Shown piece by piece: positions 8,660-17,890 of a DNA stretch of 64,000 nt. The translations under genes and the position numbers were made by a program. Location of the stretch: the NCBI GenBank assembly GCA_963729215.1, contig CAVSND010000006.1:186001-250000 (forward strand), in the 5' to 3' direction. The DNA comes from CAVQJU01 sp963729215 (lineage in GTDB: Bacteria; Acidobacteriota; Vicinamibacteria; Vicinamibacterales; CAVVIG01). How positions within the stretch are numbered: position 1 is the first letter of the stretch; each line of letters opens with the position of its first letter. Under the pieces are notes generated by a model. That model was not told the origin of the DNA and searched no databases. It saw nothing but the letters and a program-made list of their open reading frames with translations.

Positions 8660-11108
8660 TCACGGCACGGTCGTGAAGATCTGGAACGGCCCCCAGTAGT
8701 AGGGGCCGGCTGGCTGGCCGCCCTCCCGAATCAACGCGAGCTTCGCGTCGCGAAGAGCGCGGGCAGGTGTCCGGCCGGCCTCCAGGCCGGCGTAGAGTTC
8801 GTCCATCACGCGGGCGGTCGAACGATCGTCAACGTCCCACAACCCCGCAATCACCCGGCGGGCGCCGGCGTGCAGAAACGCCCAGGCAAAGCCGACGAGA
8901 CCCTCCCCGGAGTACGTGCGCTCGCCCGCGCTGCGGCAGGCGGACACGGTGACGAGATCGGCGTTGAGTGGCTTGTCCGCCACGTCTCTCGCGTACAGCT
9001 TGTAGCCGGTGTCAGGTCCCGACAGCACGACGGCCGATTCAAGAGGGCTCTCCATGTTTGCGGTCGCGTGCGCGGTGAAGTGCACCATCGAGAAGCGATC
9101 CAGCGGCGAATCGCGGTAGGACGCCGGCGTCGCGCGGACGTCGCCGTAGACCGTCACCTTTTCCTTTTGAAAGTGCCGGACGATGGCGCTCATTTCGGCC
9201 GGCGCGTAGCGCAGCGCGGGAAACTCCGGCGCCCGCGGCGACGGGTTCCCGATGAGGAGCAACCGGGGCTCCGCGGTTCGAGCTCTGAGGAACCGTGGCC
9301 AGCATCGACAGCGACGGCGCGACCTGGACCTCGGCGTCTTCAATCCAGTAGTGCCGGCGCGGTCCATCGACCGGCAGCGTCTCGAAATTCAGGCCATACA
9401 ACGCACCGTCCGGCACAATCACCACCGCCGCGCCGGGCGGGAGATTCGCCGGCGCCACGAGCATCCTGAACAGGTGGTCGCCGGGCGTGTCATGCCCCGC
9501 GAGCGGATTCACGATGGCGTTGGCGAGCATGGCCCGATAGTCGCGTACGGCGGCCTCGATCTCCGGCGCCGGAGGCAGATCGATCCGGCGCACGGCTGTC
9601 CCGCTCACGATCCACAGAAACGATCGTTTTGGCGCAAGCCAGTACGAAAGCAGCACCGTATTACTGGCACGAGCGATCCGGCGAAGCGCTGCTACGTCCG
9701 GCTTGACGGGTGCATCCATTCGCAGCCGTTCGGCCAGGACCCGGCCACGGCTTGATTCGGCGACCTCGAGCGCTCGATCCTCCCGGCCCTGTGCCACCAG
9801 CGCGTCCACGTAGCTCCGATAGAAATCGATCAGCTGGGTCAGAAAGGACAACTTGTAGTCGACCTTCAACAAGTCGGACCGCGTCTTCTCCACCGTTCTC
9901 AACGCCGCTTCGAAATGCCGGGCGGCAACCGCCGGCTGCTGCTCCCGCATGGCGATGTCCGCGAGCCCGGCGTGCGTCGTCCATTCAATGGCGGCTGTTC
10001 CGTTCGCCGCCGCGAGTGCCCGTTGCAGCAGATCCCGTCCTCGCCGGTAATCGCCACGCCCAACGGCGATATCCCCTGCGTTCAAGTCTGAGTAGACCTG
10101 GCGGACATTGTCGGTGCCGGCCGTTGCCGGGCGGCTGCGCTCGTTGAACCGTTCGGCCTGGTCCCATTCTCCGAGCAGCGCGTAAGCCGCCGCGAGATTC
10201 ACCGCCCAGAGCGCAGCATCGCTTTTCAGGCCGGCTTCGTTTGCGACCGTGAAGGCCTCGTTGAGAAACGGCAGCGCCTCGCGGGCCGTTCCCCGCAGCA
10301 CGTACGTATTACCGAGGGTGCCAAGCGCCACGACAAGGGCCGGCGACGGTCCTCGAGCTCTCTGTGCCGTGACGGCGCGCTGCTGCACGGAAAGCGCCAT
10401 GTCGAACTGGCCCAGGCGTGAGTAGCAGATGCCGGCATTCGACAGGACCACGGCGTATGCCGCGGTTTTGTCCATCGACGGCAGATGAAGCGCCTGTTCC
10501 AGATACTGGAGGCCTTCGTCGTAACGGCCACGGAGCAGCCGGCACCAGCCAAGATTGTTGAGACACAACAGCTGTTTGTAGGCATCGCCGCGTTTCGCGG
10601 CGCCGGCGAGGCCCCGGTTCAGCGCGGCGTCAGCTGCCGTCCACTCTCGCTGCTGCAGATGTGCCTGCCCTTCAACGAGGTCCGCATCTACCTGAAGATC
10701 CTGATCATCAGCGGCGAGCGTCCGGGCCTCGGCCGAGATCTCGATCGCGCGCGCAAGATCGTTGGAGGACAGCGCCAGGCGGGCATCGAGGTAGCGCTTG
10801 CGCGCGCGAATGGCGCTCAGGCGGGGCGCGTCGGGAATGTTCCGTTCGAGCGCGGCCAGGGCGTTCGCGAACTCGCGCCGGGTGATGAGAATCTCCGCGT
10901 GAAGCAGCCGAAGCCTCCACGCATCGGTCGAGTCGTCGGTCAGACCGAGACGGCTCAGAGCTTCGACGGTGCGACCGAGCGCTCCGGATGTGTCGCCCCG
11001 GCGGAGCGCGTCCTGCGCCTGGTCAAAGACCGCGTCAGGAGCGGTCGTCCGCTGAGCGGCGCAGGCCGCGGCGAAAACGACCGCGAGCGCAACGGCAATT
11101 CGTGTCAT
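8660..11108 (-). CDS. Lipoprotein TPR-CHAT peptidase, one frame change
   Basis: The N-terminal part starts at 11108 with a lipoprotein signal (VFAAACAAQR, lipid-modified Cys about residue 16), followed by some ten TPR-type helical hairpins to about residue 430. The C-terminal CHAT domain lies partly in this frame and, after a frame change near 9290, in the frame that ends at 8660. CHAT blocks are LLLIGNPSP, VHFTAHATAN with the catalytic His, VSACRSAGER with the catalytic Cys, WAFLHAGARRVIAGLWDVDD and a final YYWGPFQIF. CHAT proteins are caspase-like cysteine peptidases. An outer-membrane or periplasmic lipoprotein form is suggested by the lipobox. The single frame change is probably an indel error. 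Confidence 0.85.
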
Positions 11109-11126
11109 TCCACGACGAACACCGCG

Positions 11127-11979
11127 TCAGAGCGAGCCGCCGCCGTTGTCCATGACATCGGCGCATGCGCAGTCGCCGCCGATCGGCGATCCGAGATCGA
11201 GGCGCACCATCGTCAGACGACGCGATTGCGGGGTCATGGTGATTTCACCGAAGGAGACGTGCCCGAAACCTGGAATCGACACGGTGTTCGGCTTCTCGGG
11301 ATCGATCGCGGATCCGGGAAACTCGCGCCCCTTCCATTGAGCGGCTTCACGACGGTCCCATGCGCGGCGCCGTCATCGGTTCGCGCGAGCGCGGCATCGG
11401 GCGCCGCGGTGATCGCCGAGAACGTGTCGTGGGTGTCGAACACGTTCCTTGGCGATACCAACGGTCAGGACGTATGGCTTTCCCTTTTCATCGACGAACG
11501 TCACGCTGTTCCCGTCGAATCCAGTCTCCTTGGTGAGCTGAATCCCGCTCTCGCCGGCCGCCATGTTTTTCTTCGACGTGAAGCCGCCGCGGACGCGCTT
11601 GATGGTCATACGGACGTTGCCCTTGAGCCCGATATCCAGGCCCCGAACATCCGCGCTCACCTTCGTCACGGGTGTGAGCGTATTCGAAGCGCGCTTCCCC
11701 TGCGTGACCTCGAAATGTCCCTTGGCCTCTTCGTAGACGCCTTCCGACGACACGCTGGCGTTCTCGAAGCGCACGAACGATTCGGACGACCGGGTCGGTG
11801 AGGTTTTTGCGGGAGAGCCTGGCGGACGAGCGCCCGCCCGTCGCCGGCAGGGCCGCGGCGGGGAGGTCGATGAAGGCGTTCTTGATGAACTTGGCTTTCG
11901 TGCCTTCGCCGACGCGCACAATGCGTCCACTGAGAGCCGCGGCGTGACCGTGAAACTTGAAGCGTCGGTTATCAGCCAT
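11127..11979 (-). CDS. Protein of unknown function, frameshifted
   Basis: Starting from ATG at 11979, at least three frames join into about 284 residues. The first carries MADNRRFKFHGHAAAL and IVRVGEGTKAKFIKNAFIDLP. The second has SFVRFENASVSSEGVYEEA, GLDIGLKGNVRMTIKRVRGG and GNSVTFVDEKGKPYVLTVG. The third ends with NTVSIPGFGHVSFGEITM, VRLDLGSPIGGDCACADV and stop at 11127. There is no signal peptide. The middle part looks beta-rich, and the C-terminus has a short CAC motif. I do not recognise the family. It sits 18 bp upstream of the CHAT gene start on the same strand, so the two may be co-transcribed. The residues stay sensible across the breaks, favouring indel errors over decay. Confidence 0.55.
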
Positions 11980-12059
11980 ATTGTCGACAGAATGTACTGT
12001 GATCGACTGTCCGCGTAAAGCTGGAATCGCGAAAAGCCTGGCGTTTGTTACACTCAGGC

Positions 12060-12305
12060 ATGATCGATCTGTATCGCGTTTCCAACAATCAGCTCATCGG
12101 CTCGATTACGCCAGGCGATCTCGAGGTTCTTCGGCTCGCCCTCGAGGAAGAATCGGCCGACGATCGCGATTACTACATCACCGCCGACACGATCGACGTC
12201 ATCGCCGACGGCAGCGCCACCGAGCATCTCGTCGGCCTTCTCCGCACGGCGCTCGGCTCTGACGAAGGCGTGGACATCCGCTGGGCCGAACGCGCCAGCC
12301 TTTAA
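12060..12305 (+). CDS. Conserved hypothetical protein, about 81 residues
   Basis: The ATG at 12060 gives MIDLYRVSNNQLIG. A slightly longer start at 12045 is possible but has no better ribosome site. It is acidic, with LEEESADDRDYYITADTID and an HLVGLLRTALG helix followed by DIRW at the end. Short proteins with the ES-x-DRDYYI and VDIRW signatures are common in Acidobacteria and Deltaproteobacteria. Database labels for them vary and I know of no experimental function. It is convergent with the ArsC-like gene, 8 bp away. Confidence 0.75.
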   Translation: MIDLYRVSNNQLIGSITPGDLEVLRLALEEESADDRDYYITADTIDVIADGSATEHLVGLLRTALGSDEGVDIRWAERASL

Positions 12306-12313
12306 CGAAATCC

Positions 12314-12661
12314 TTACAGGATGTCTTTCAGGCGTTCAGGGGGGCGCGCCAGAATCGCACGGCTGCCCTTCTCGACGATCGGCCGCTGGATCAGGTCCGG
12401 GTAGCGGACCATCAGATCGAGGATTTCATCGTCCGTAAGAGTGCTCTCGCCGATCTTGAGCGTCTTGTAGATCGGCTCCCTGGTTCGAAGCAGATCGCGC
12501 GGGCGCATATTCATCTTGCGCAACAGTTCAACGAGCTTCGCCTTCGGGATCGGATCGACGTAGTAATCCACGGATTCGAAATCGACGCCGCTTTCTTTGA
12601 GCGCCGCGTGGACCTGCCGGCAGGTGGTACAGGTCGGTTTCTGATAAACGACGATAGTCAC
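12314..12661 (-). CDS. ArsC/Spx-family thioredoxin-fold protein
   Basis: This is a 115-residue cytoplasmic protein. KPTCTTCRQVHAAL near the N-terminus is the CxxC redox or catalytic loop of the arsenate reductase/Spx family. RDLLRTREPIYK and LIQRPIVEKGSRAIL are the conserved C-terminal blocks, including the RPIV strand. Family members either reduce arsenate with glutaredoxin or thioredoxin or act as Spx-type regulators. There is no ars operon next to it, so the label arsenate reductase is a guess. Confidence 0.85.
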   Translation of the reverse strand: MTIVVYQKPTCTTCRQVHAALKESGVDFESVDYYVDPIPKAKLVELLRKMNMRPRDLLRTREPIYKTLKIGESTLTDDEILDLMVRYPDLIQRPIVEKGSRAILARPPERLKDIL

Positions 12662-12684
12662 GGCACGATCAGCATAGCCGATAC

Positions 12685-14175
12685 CTAGCGAAGAAGCGCC
12701 CCGGCGATCGAGGCCGCGAGCGCGAGCGCGGCGGCGCCCACCATGACAAGGCGGAATGCCGACAGGAAGGCGCCCGCGACGGCGTCGTGAATCGCGGCGC
12801 GCTGAGAAGGATCGGCTGCCGGCACTGTCTCCAGGTCGGCGCCCGCCATTTTCGGAAGCTCACGATCGATGGCTGTCCTCGCCGGCGCCGCCAGGTGCAG
12901 ACCGTCGAGTGATGCGCCGGCCCTGGTATCGAACGTCTGCGTGAGGAGCACGCCAAAGACAGCGACCGCCAGGAGGCCCGCAACCCGCGAGACGGCGTTG
13001 TTGATGCCTGACGCCACGCCGGCGTGCTCGGTCCCCACCGCCCCCATCACCGTCGTCGTCAGAGGCGCCACGGTGACGGCCATTCCGAGTCCGAGGACGA
13101 TCACCGCGGGAAAGAATGTCGTGTAGTACGAACCACCGATGCCCGGCCGCGCGTACAACGCGACGCCGCACGCGGCTATCGCCGGGCCCACGGTCAGCGG
13201 CACGCGGCTGCCGATGCGCGCCACCAATCCGCCCGACCATCGCGACAGCGCGAACATGATGAGGGGAAGCGGCAGCACGGCGGCCCCTGCCTCAGTGGCC
13301 GAGTAGCCCTGCACCTGGATGAGGTTCAACGGGACCAGAAAGAGGATGACCGCAAGCGCCGCGTACAGGAGCAGCGTCAGGACGTTGGTGAGCGCAAAGG
13401 TGCGCGACAGAAAAAGGCCGAGCGGCAGCATCGGGGCCGATGCACGGCGCTCGACGGCCACAAACAGGAGCAACGACGCCGTTCCGATCACAAGAGCCGA
13501 AATCACCAGAGGATGGCCGGCGCCGAGCGGCGGCCATTCCAGCAATCCGAAGACAAGCCCGCCCAGGCCGAGCACGGCCAGGCCGGCGCCGGTCCAGTCG
13601 GTCCGGGCCGTCCTCGAAGGATCGCGGCTTTCCTCCATGAACCTGAACGACAGCGCGAGCACGATCGCCGCCAGCGGCACGTTGAGGAAGAACACGGCGC
13701 GCCAGCTGACGTGTTCGATCAACCAGCCGCCGGTGACCGGGCCGATCGCCGCCGTGATGGCGCTGAACCCCGACCAGGTCCCGATCGCGCGCCCGCGTTC
13801 GGCATCGTCAAAGGTGGCGCTGATGATCGCGAGGCTTCCGGGGACGAGGAAGGCCGCGCCGATTCCCTGCAGCGCGCGCCCGACGATCAGGGCGTCGGCC
13901 GACAAGGCGACGCCGCACAGAATCGACGCGCCGGTAAAGAAGACCACGCCGGCGAGAAACACGCGCTTGCGGCCGAACTGATCACCAATCGAGCCGCCGA
14001 CCAGAATGAGCGCGCCGAGGAACAGCGCGTAGGCTTCGATGACCCATTGCACCTGCGTGATCGTGGCCTGAAGGTTGGCCTGAAGCGCGGGCAGCGCCAC
14101 GTTCACGACGGTCGCGTCGATGAACGTCATCCCGGAGCCGATGATGGTCGCCGCGAGCGTCGCCGATCGTTTCAC
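12685..14175 (-). CDS. MFS transporter, DHA2 (14-TM drug:H+ antiporter) type
   Basis: The GTG at 14175 is preferred because the sequence upstream belongs to the nitrilase gene; it overlaps that gene's TGA as GTGA, which suggests translational coupling. The 496-residue product has 14 predicted membrane segments. TFIDATVVNVALPALQ in helix 1 and QFGRKRVFLAG in the first cytoplasmic loop are hallmarks of the DHA2 (EmrB/QacA) family. It would export a small molecule using the proton gradient. Coupling to the nitrilase is the only clue to substrate. Confidence 0.88.
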   Translation of the reverse strand: MKRSATLAATIIGSGMTFIDATVVNVALPALQANLQATITQVQWVIEAYALFLGALILVGGSIGDQFGRKRVFLAGVVFFTGASILCGVALSADALIVGRALQGIGAAFLVPGSLAIISATFDDAERGRAIGTWSGFSAITAAIGPVTGGWLIEHVSWRAVFFLNVPLAAIVLALSFRFMEESRDPSRTARTDWTGAGLAVLGLGGLVFGLLEWPPLGAGHPLVISALVIGTASLLLFVAVERRASAPMLPLGLFLSRTFALTNVLTLLLYAALAVILFLVPLNLIQVQGYSATEAGAAVLPLPLIMFALSRWSGGLVARIGSRVPLTVGPAIAACGVALYARPGIGGSYYTTFFPAVIVLGLGMAVTVAPLTTTVMGAVGTEHAGVASGINNAVSRVAGLLAVAVFGVLLTQTFDTRAGASLDGLHLAAPARTAIDRELPKMAGADLETVPAADPSQRAAIHDAVAGAFLSAFRLVMVGAAALALAASIAGALLR

Positions 14176-15299
14176 CGGTTTCGGCGAGGTCGCGTGGTGT
14201 TGATGTAGACCGAGCGGCCGGCTGCCCCGCTGGTGGCCCATCCCATCTGCGACTGCGCCGACACTTCCGGCGTCCACGACTGATCGTCAGGAATAGACTC
14301 GGACGCAGCCACGCGGCCGATCTCGATGTCGGCGATCACCAGGCCCTCGCCCTCGGCGTAGCTGCGGCGCGCGAGCGTGCGCCCCGATGCGTCGGCGATC
14401 TGGCTCTCGCCGGAAAACCGCAGCAGCGTCGCGTTTCCGCTGGCCGGCGTGTTCCAGACGTCGCCGACGAGGCTGGCGTGGATGATCGGCGCCCCGACCA
14501 GCCTGGCCAGCCGCCGCGGCGCCTCCCGAATCCCGGCGCCGGCGGAGAGCGCGTCCTGACCGGATGCCGGAGCGCCACGCGAGATGCTGTCGTTCGGCGC
14601 GACAAACGGCCAGCCGGACGCAGCAAGAATGAGATCGACATGTCCGGTGAGCCGGCGGGCTGTCCGATAGCGGCATTGCTCCCAGCACAGCGCCGTGCCG
14701 GCGCTGACCCCGTCGGGGAGGGCGAAGACGCCGCTCTTGACGTTCTGCGCTCGCGACGGAATCGGCGACGGAGGCTCGCACGTCACACCACGCCGCGCGA
14801 GCTCCCGGACGAACTCGTCGTCTTCGCCGCCGGCGTAGACGCTGGCTTCGATGTTGGTGGTGGGAAAATCCTTGTCGTGCGTGTAGACGTGACCCGTCGG
14901 CGACGCCAGCACGAACGTGTTGAAGACGTCCGCGCCGCTCCGCGCGAGGAACGAGCCGGCGACGTGCGCGTGGCCCTCGGCCGCCAGCGTCTTCAGGAGC
15001 TGCATCGGGACGCCTTCGAGCGTCCGGTATGCGTTGACGAGCTTCGTTGGATGGAGCGCGATCGCGGTCGTGAAAAACTCCGGCAGGACGATCCACTGCG
15101 CGCCTTCCCGCAGTGCCAGGCGCACCCAGTGCTCGGCGTTTTCGAGGTTGACCGCCACCTCTCCGAGGACGGCGTGCATCTGGACGGCCGCCACGCGCAC
15201 GCGACGGGTCGCGTCCTGCGCGCGGACGGTTCCCCCCAGGGCGACGGTGCCCACGCCCGCGGCGGTTCTCAGCAGCTCCCGGCGAGAAACGCGTCCCAT
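14172..15299 (-). CDS. Tat-exported nitrilase-superfamily amidohydrolase
   Basis: The 375-residue protein opens with a twin-arginine signal (VSRRELLRTAAGVG). The carbon-nitrogen hydrolase domain begins VRVAAVQMHAVLGEV. The catalytic triad is visible: Glu in LPEFF, Lys in HDKDFP and Cys in ALCWEQCRY. Members hydrolyse nitriles, amides or carbamoyl groups. Export by Tat is unusual because most nitrilases are cytoplasmic. Its stop overlaps the start of the MFS exporter, and the DUF4159 gene lies 8 bp upstream, suggesting a minus-strand operon. Confidence 0.87.
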   Translation of the reverse strand: MGRVSRRELLRTAAGVGTVALGGTVRAQDATRRVRVAAVQMHAVLGEVAVNLENAEHWVRLALREGAQWIVLPEFFTTAIALHPTKLVNAYRTLEGVPMQLLKTLAAEGHAHVAGSFLARSGADVFNTFVLASPTGHVYTHDKDFPTTNIEASVYAGGEDDEFVRELARRGVTCEPPSPIPSRAQNVKSGVFALPDGVSAGTALCWEQCRYRTARRLTGHVDLILAASGWPFVAPNDSISRGAPASGQDALSAGAGIREAPRRLARLVGAPIIHASLVGDVWNTPASGNATLLRFSGESQIADASGRTLARRSYAEGEGLVIADIEIGRVAASESIPDDQSWTPEVSAQSQMGWATSGAAGRSVYINTTRPRRNR

Positions 15300-15307
15300 G
15301 AATCCAG

Positions 15308-16159
15308 TCAGTGCGTCATCGAATACACGATGGCGTTGACGCCAAACGCGTAGCCGGCTGGCCCAAACTCCAGAAAGTATCGGTGGTCGTCGCCCTCGCG
15401 CTCGAACGCATCGCCGAAGTCGGTGTTGTGAGTCATCAGCACCATGATACGGCCACTGTCGTCGTCATCCATGATAGCCCGCACGTGCGGCACGGCGCTG
15501 TCGCGTCCGCGCTCTGACGTCGAGCTGCCCGGCCCGTTCCAGAAGTTAATCGAAGGAATCTGCGGAATACGGCGAACGTCATAGAGCGTGTGAAAAAGCG
15601 TGTGGTCGAGAGGCACATCGACGATCGGATATCGCTCGGGCGGAAGCGCCTTCGCGATCTGTTCCGACCAGTACCGGAAGGCGAACTCGCCCCAGAAATC
15701 GTCGGCCCACAGGAAGCCGCCCTTCTTCAGGTAATCGCGCAGCTGCGCGGCCTCGGCTTCGTCGAAAAACGCGCCGCCTGGCTCGGTCATCATCACGAAC
15801 GGACAGTGGAACAGCAGCGGATCGGTCAGCCGCACGACGACGTGCTTGTAGCCCTCTTCCGGATCGCGGCTCACGGTGGTCGTCGTCAGCTCCGAGAGAC
15901 GGAACGTCAGGTTGATGTCGGCGCGCGGATAGTCGACGCCCCAGCCGTTGCCGTCGCCATCGGGTGCGTTGCGGAAGATGACACGGCAGAAGAGAAAATT
16001 ACCGTCGAAATCCTCCGCCGTGGCCATCTTCACGACCGGTCCGCGGAAGCGGCCAAAGCCGCGGCGGCCCTGCGCGCTCGCGAGGCCAGCGAGCAGAGCG
16101 GCGACCAGGACGCCGATCAAGACTCTCCGGCCTTTCGCTGAGCTGGCCACCGGATTCAT
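15308..16159 (-). CDS. DUF4159 secreted protein, paralog A
   Basis: The ATG at 16159 gives a 283-residue protein with a signal peptide (VLIGVLVAALLAGLASAQ). The DUF4159 domain fills the rest: DGNFLFCRVIFRN, WGVDYPRADINLTFRLSEL, MTEPGGAFFDEAEAAQL, FLWADDFWGE and THNTDFGDAFEREGDD. The domain resembles a class I glutamine-amidotransferase-like fold, but no Cys-His dyad is obvious to me. It ends SMTH. A very close paralog is encoded at 61655-62491 on the other strand. It is followed directly by the nitrilase gene. Confidence 0.85.
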   Translation of the reverse strand: MNPVASSAKGRRVLIGVLVAALLAGLASAQGRRGFGRFRGPVVKMATAEDFDGNFLFCRVIFRNAPDGDGNGWGVDYPRADINLTFRLSELTTTTVSRDPEEGYKHVVVRLTDPLLFHCPFVMMTEPGGAFFDEAEAAQLRDYLKKGGFLWADDFWGEFAFRYWSEQIAKALPPERYPIVDVPLDHTLFHTLYDVRRIPQIPSINFWNGPGSSTSERGRDSAVPHVRAIMDDDDSGRIMVLMTHNTDFGDAFEREGDDHRYFLEFGPAGYAFGVNAIVYSMTH

Positions 16160-16253
16160 GCCTCCAGGCTGCGTGGATCGGTCACCAGTATCGTCCGGTT
16201 CCGGCCCGGGTTTCGTAAGGAAATACCACGGCTGCCGGGACCCGCATAGTGCA

Positions 16254-17876
16254 TTACCAACGCTTTGCGGGTGGAATGGCCTGCGTCTGCACCGTTTCAC
16301 CCCGCCGGGTTCGATCGCGGTCGGCCGGATCGTAGATTCGAACCCGAATCGGTTCGCGCCGTTCCGCCATAGGTGGCCAGTCGAGGCGCCCCAGCTCGTT
16401 CAGTTCCGAGAATCGCTCCCGGAACGATGGCATTTCGCCTTCCTCGAGCGCGATGAACGGGTGGCTGCCCCGCGTGCGCAACTCGGCGATCGCTTCGTCC
16501 AGCCAGCGGCGTTCGAGACGATCGTAGTTCACCGTCTGGCGGCCGGAGTAATAGCGGATGCTGCCGGCGTGCAGGCTCGCGAACACCACGCTGTTGGATG
16601 GCAGTACGACATCGATGAAACGGCCGACATCCACATACCTCCGATCGACGAGACGTGCCGTAAGGCCGCCGCGCTTGACCGATTCGCCCGCCTGCCATCC
16701 GGCGAGGAGGATGCAGACAGTCAGCACGGCTACGGCGCGAACCGCCGCGCGAACGCGCATCGTCCCTGCGATTTCAACGGCCACCGCAACCGCCAGCACC
16801 AGCAGCGGTGGATACGCGGGAAGCAGGAAGCGCAGATATTCCCACTCCTCCCTCCCATACGGTCTGTAAAACAGATACGACAGCATCACGACCGTCGCGA
16901 AAGACAACAGGAGCACGACATGATCGCGCCGGAGACGTACCGGCCCTGGCCCCTGCTCATCCCCGCCGGCACGACTGAAGAGCGGCGACACCACTGCCAG
17001 GGCGATGAACGGCGTCTGCGTTTGCATCAGCCACCGCGGATACCGATCGAGGTTCGGACCGGCATTCGTCAGCGCATATAAAACGTTGAAGGGCTCGTAC
17101 CCCGAACTGAGCGGCGACCCGTACAAGGTACCTGATTGATCGCCGCAACCGCCAGGCATCCTGGCACGGCAGCGCCCGTGAAGAGTGCAAGGGCCCGCGC
17201 GGCATCGGTCCGACCCTGGACAACCCGCCAGACGTGAAACAGGCCCACCACAACGGCCAGCGGTACGAGATTCGGCCGCGTGAGCACAGCGAGCGAGACC
17301 GCCGCTCCAGCGCCGAGCGACGCCAGCGAGCCACCACGAATCGTCAGGACCAGCGCGGTCGTCCACCATGCGGTGGCGGCCACATCACTCGCCGGCACCA
17401 TCAACTCCGTCACGAAGCTCGGGCTCGTCGCCACCAGCAGCGCAGCGAGCACGCCTGTCAGCCGGCCGTGGGCGGATGCACCCAGGGCACTGGTCATCCA
17501 CACACACAGGCCACCGAGCAACGGGACGAGATAGAACACCGCCCCTTTTCCTGCGACGCGTTGAAACAGGGCCATCAGGAGCGGAGTTCCGGCGGGGTAA
17601 GTGGGCACGATGAATCCCCGCTCGAGCGCCGGGATGTAGCCCATTGGCGCAAACGACCAGTCCGCGAATGGCCACGGCAATGTACGGACGAATTGCTGGT
17701 CGACGCGCAGGGTGCCATGCGCGATCAGATCGGCCTCGCTGACATAGCCGTACGCATCGGCCCCGCCAACGGCGAACGAGCCTTTCGAGACGCCCAGAGC
17801 GCAGGTGCTGAGCGCGAGAACGAGGGCCAGGACCGAGTATCGAGACAGGGATACAAAGATATACTCGGGACGTCAT
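16254..17876 (-). CDS. ArnT/PMT-like membrane glycosyltransferase (GT39-like), frameshifted
   Basis: Three frames combine. An ATG at 17876 gives only a few residues before a shift to the frame with YSVLALVLALSTCALG and GGADAYGYVSEADL, the first helix and the acidic periplasmic loop of GT-C transferases. The second frame runs through YPAGTPLLMALFQ and several membrane helices to about 17150. The third (stop 16254) has GSPLSSGYEPFNVLY, more helices and a soluble C-terminal domain with HAGSIRYYSGRQTVNYD. GT-C enzymes transfer sugars from polyprenyl-phosphate donors to proteins or lipids in the periplasm. It is divergent from the PQQ sugar dehydrogenase with only 14 bp between starts. Confidence 0.7.
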
Positions 17877-17890
17877 CCGGAGAGAGCATC

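Noticed and set aside
10485..11801. 438-codon plus-strand frame
   Set aside because: Lies antisense to the TPR-CHAT gene and its neighbour, which have real domain signatures.
13024..14208. 394-codon plus-strand frame
   Set aside because: Antisense to the MFS transporter; extremely Arg/Gln/His-rich with no domain.
17234..17890. N-terminal extension of the PQQ sugar dehydrogenase frame
   Set aside because: It overlaps the glycosyltransferase on the other strand; the TTG at 17891 has a ribosome site and a signal peptide.
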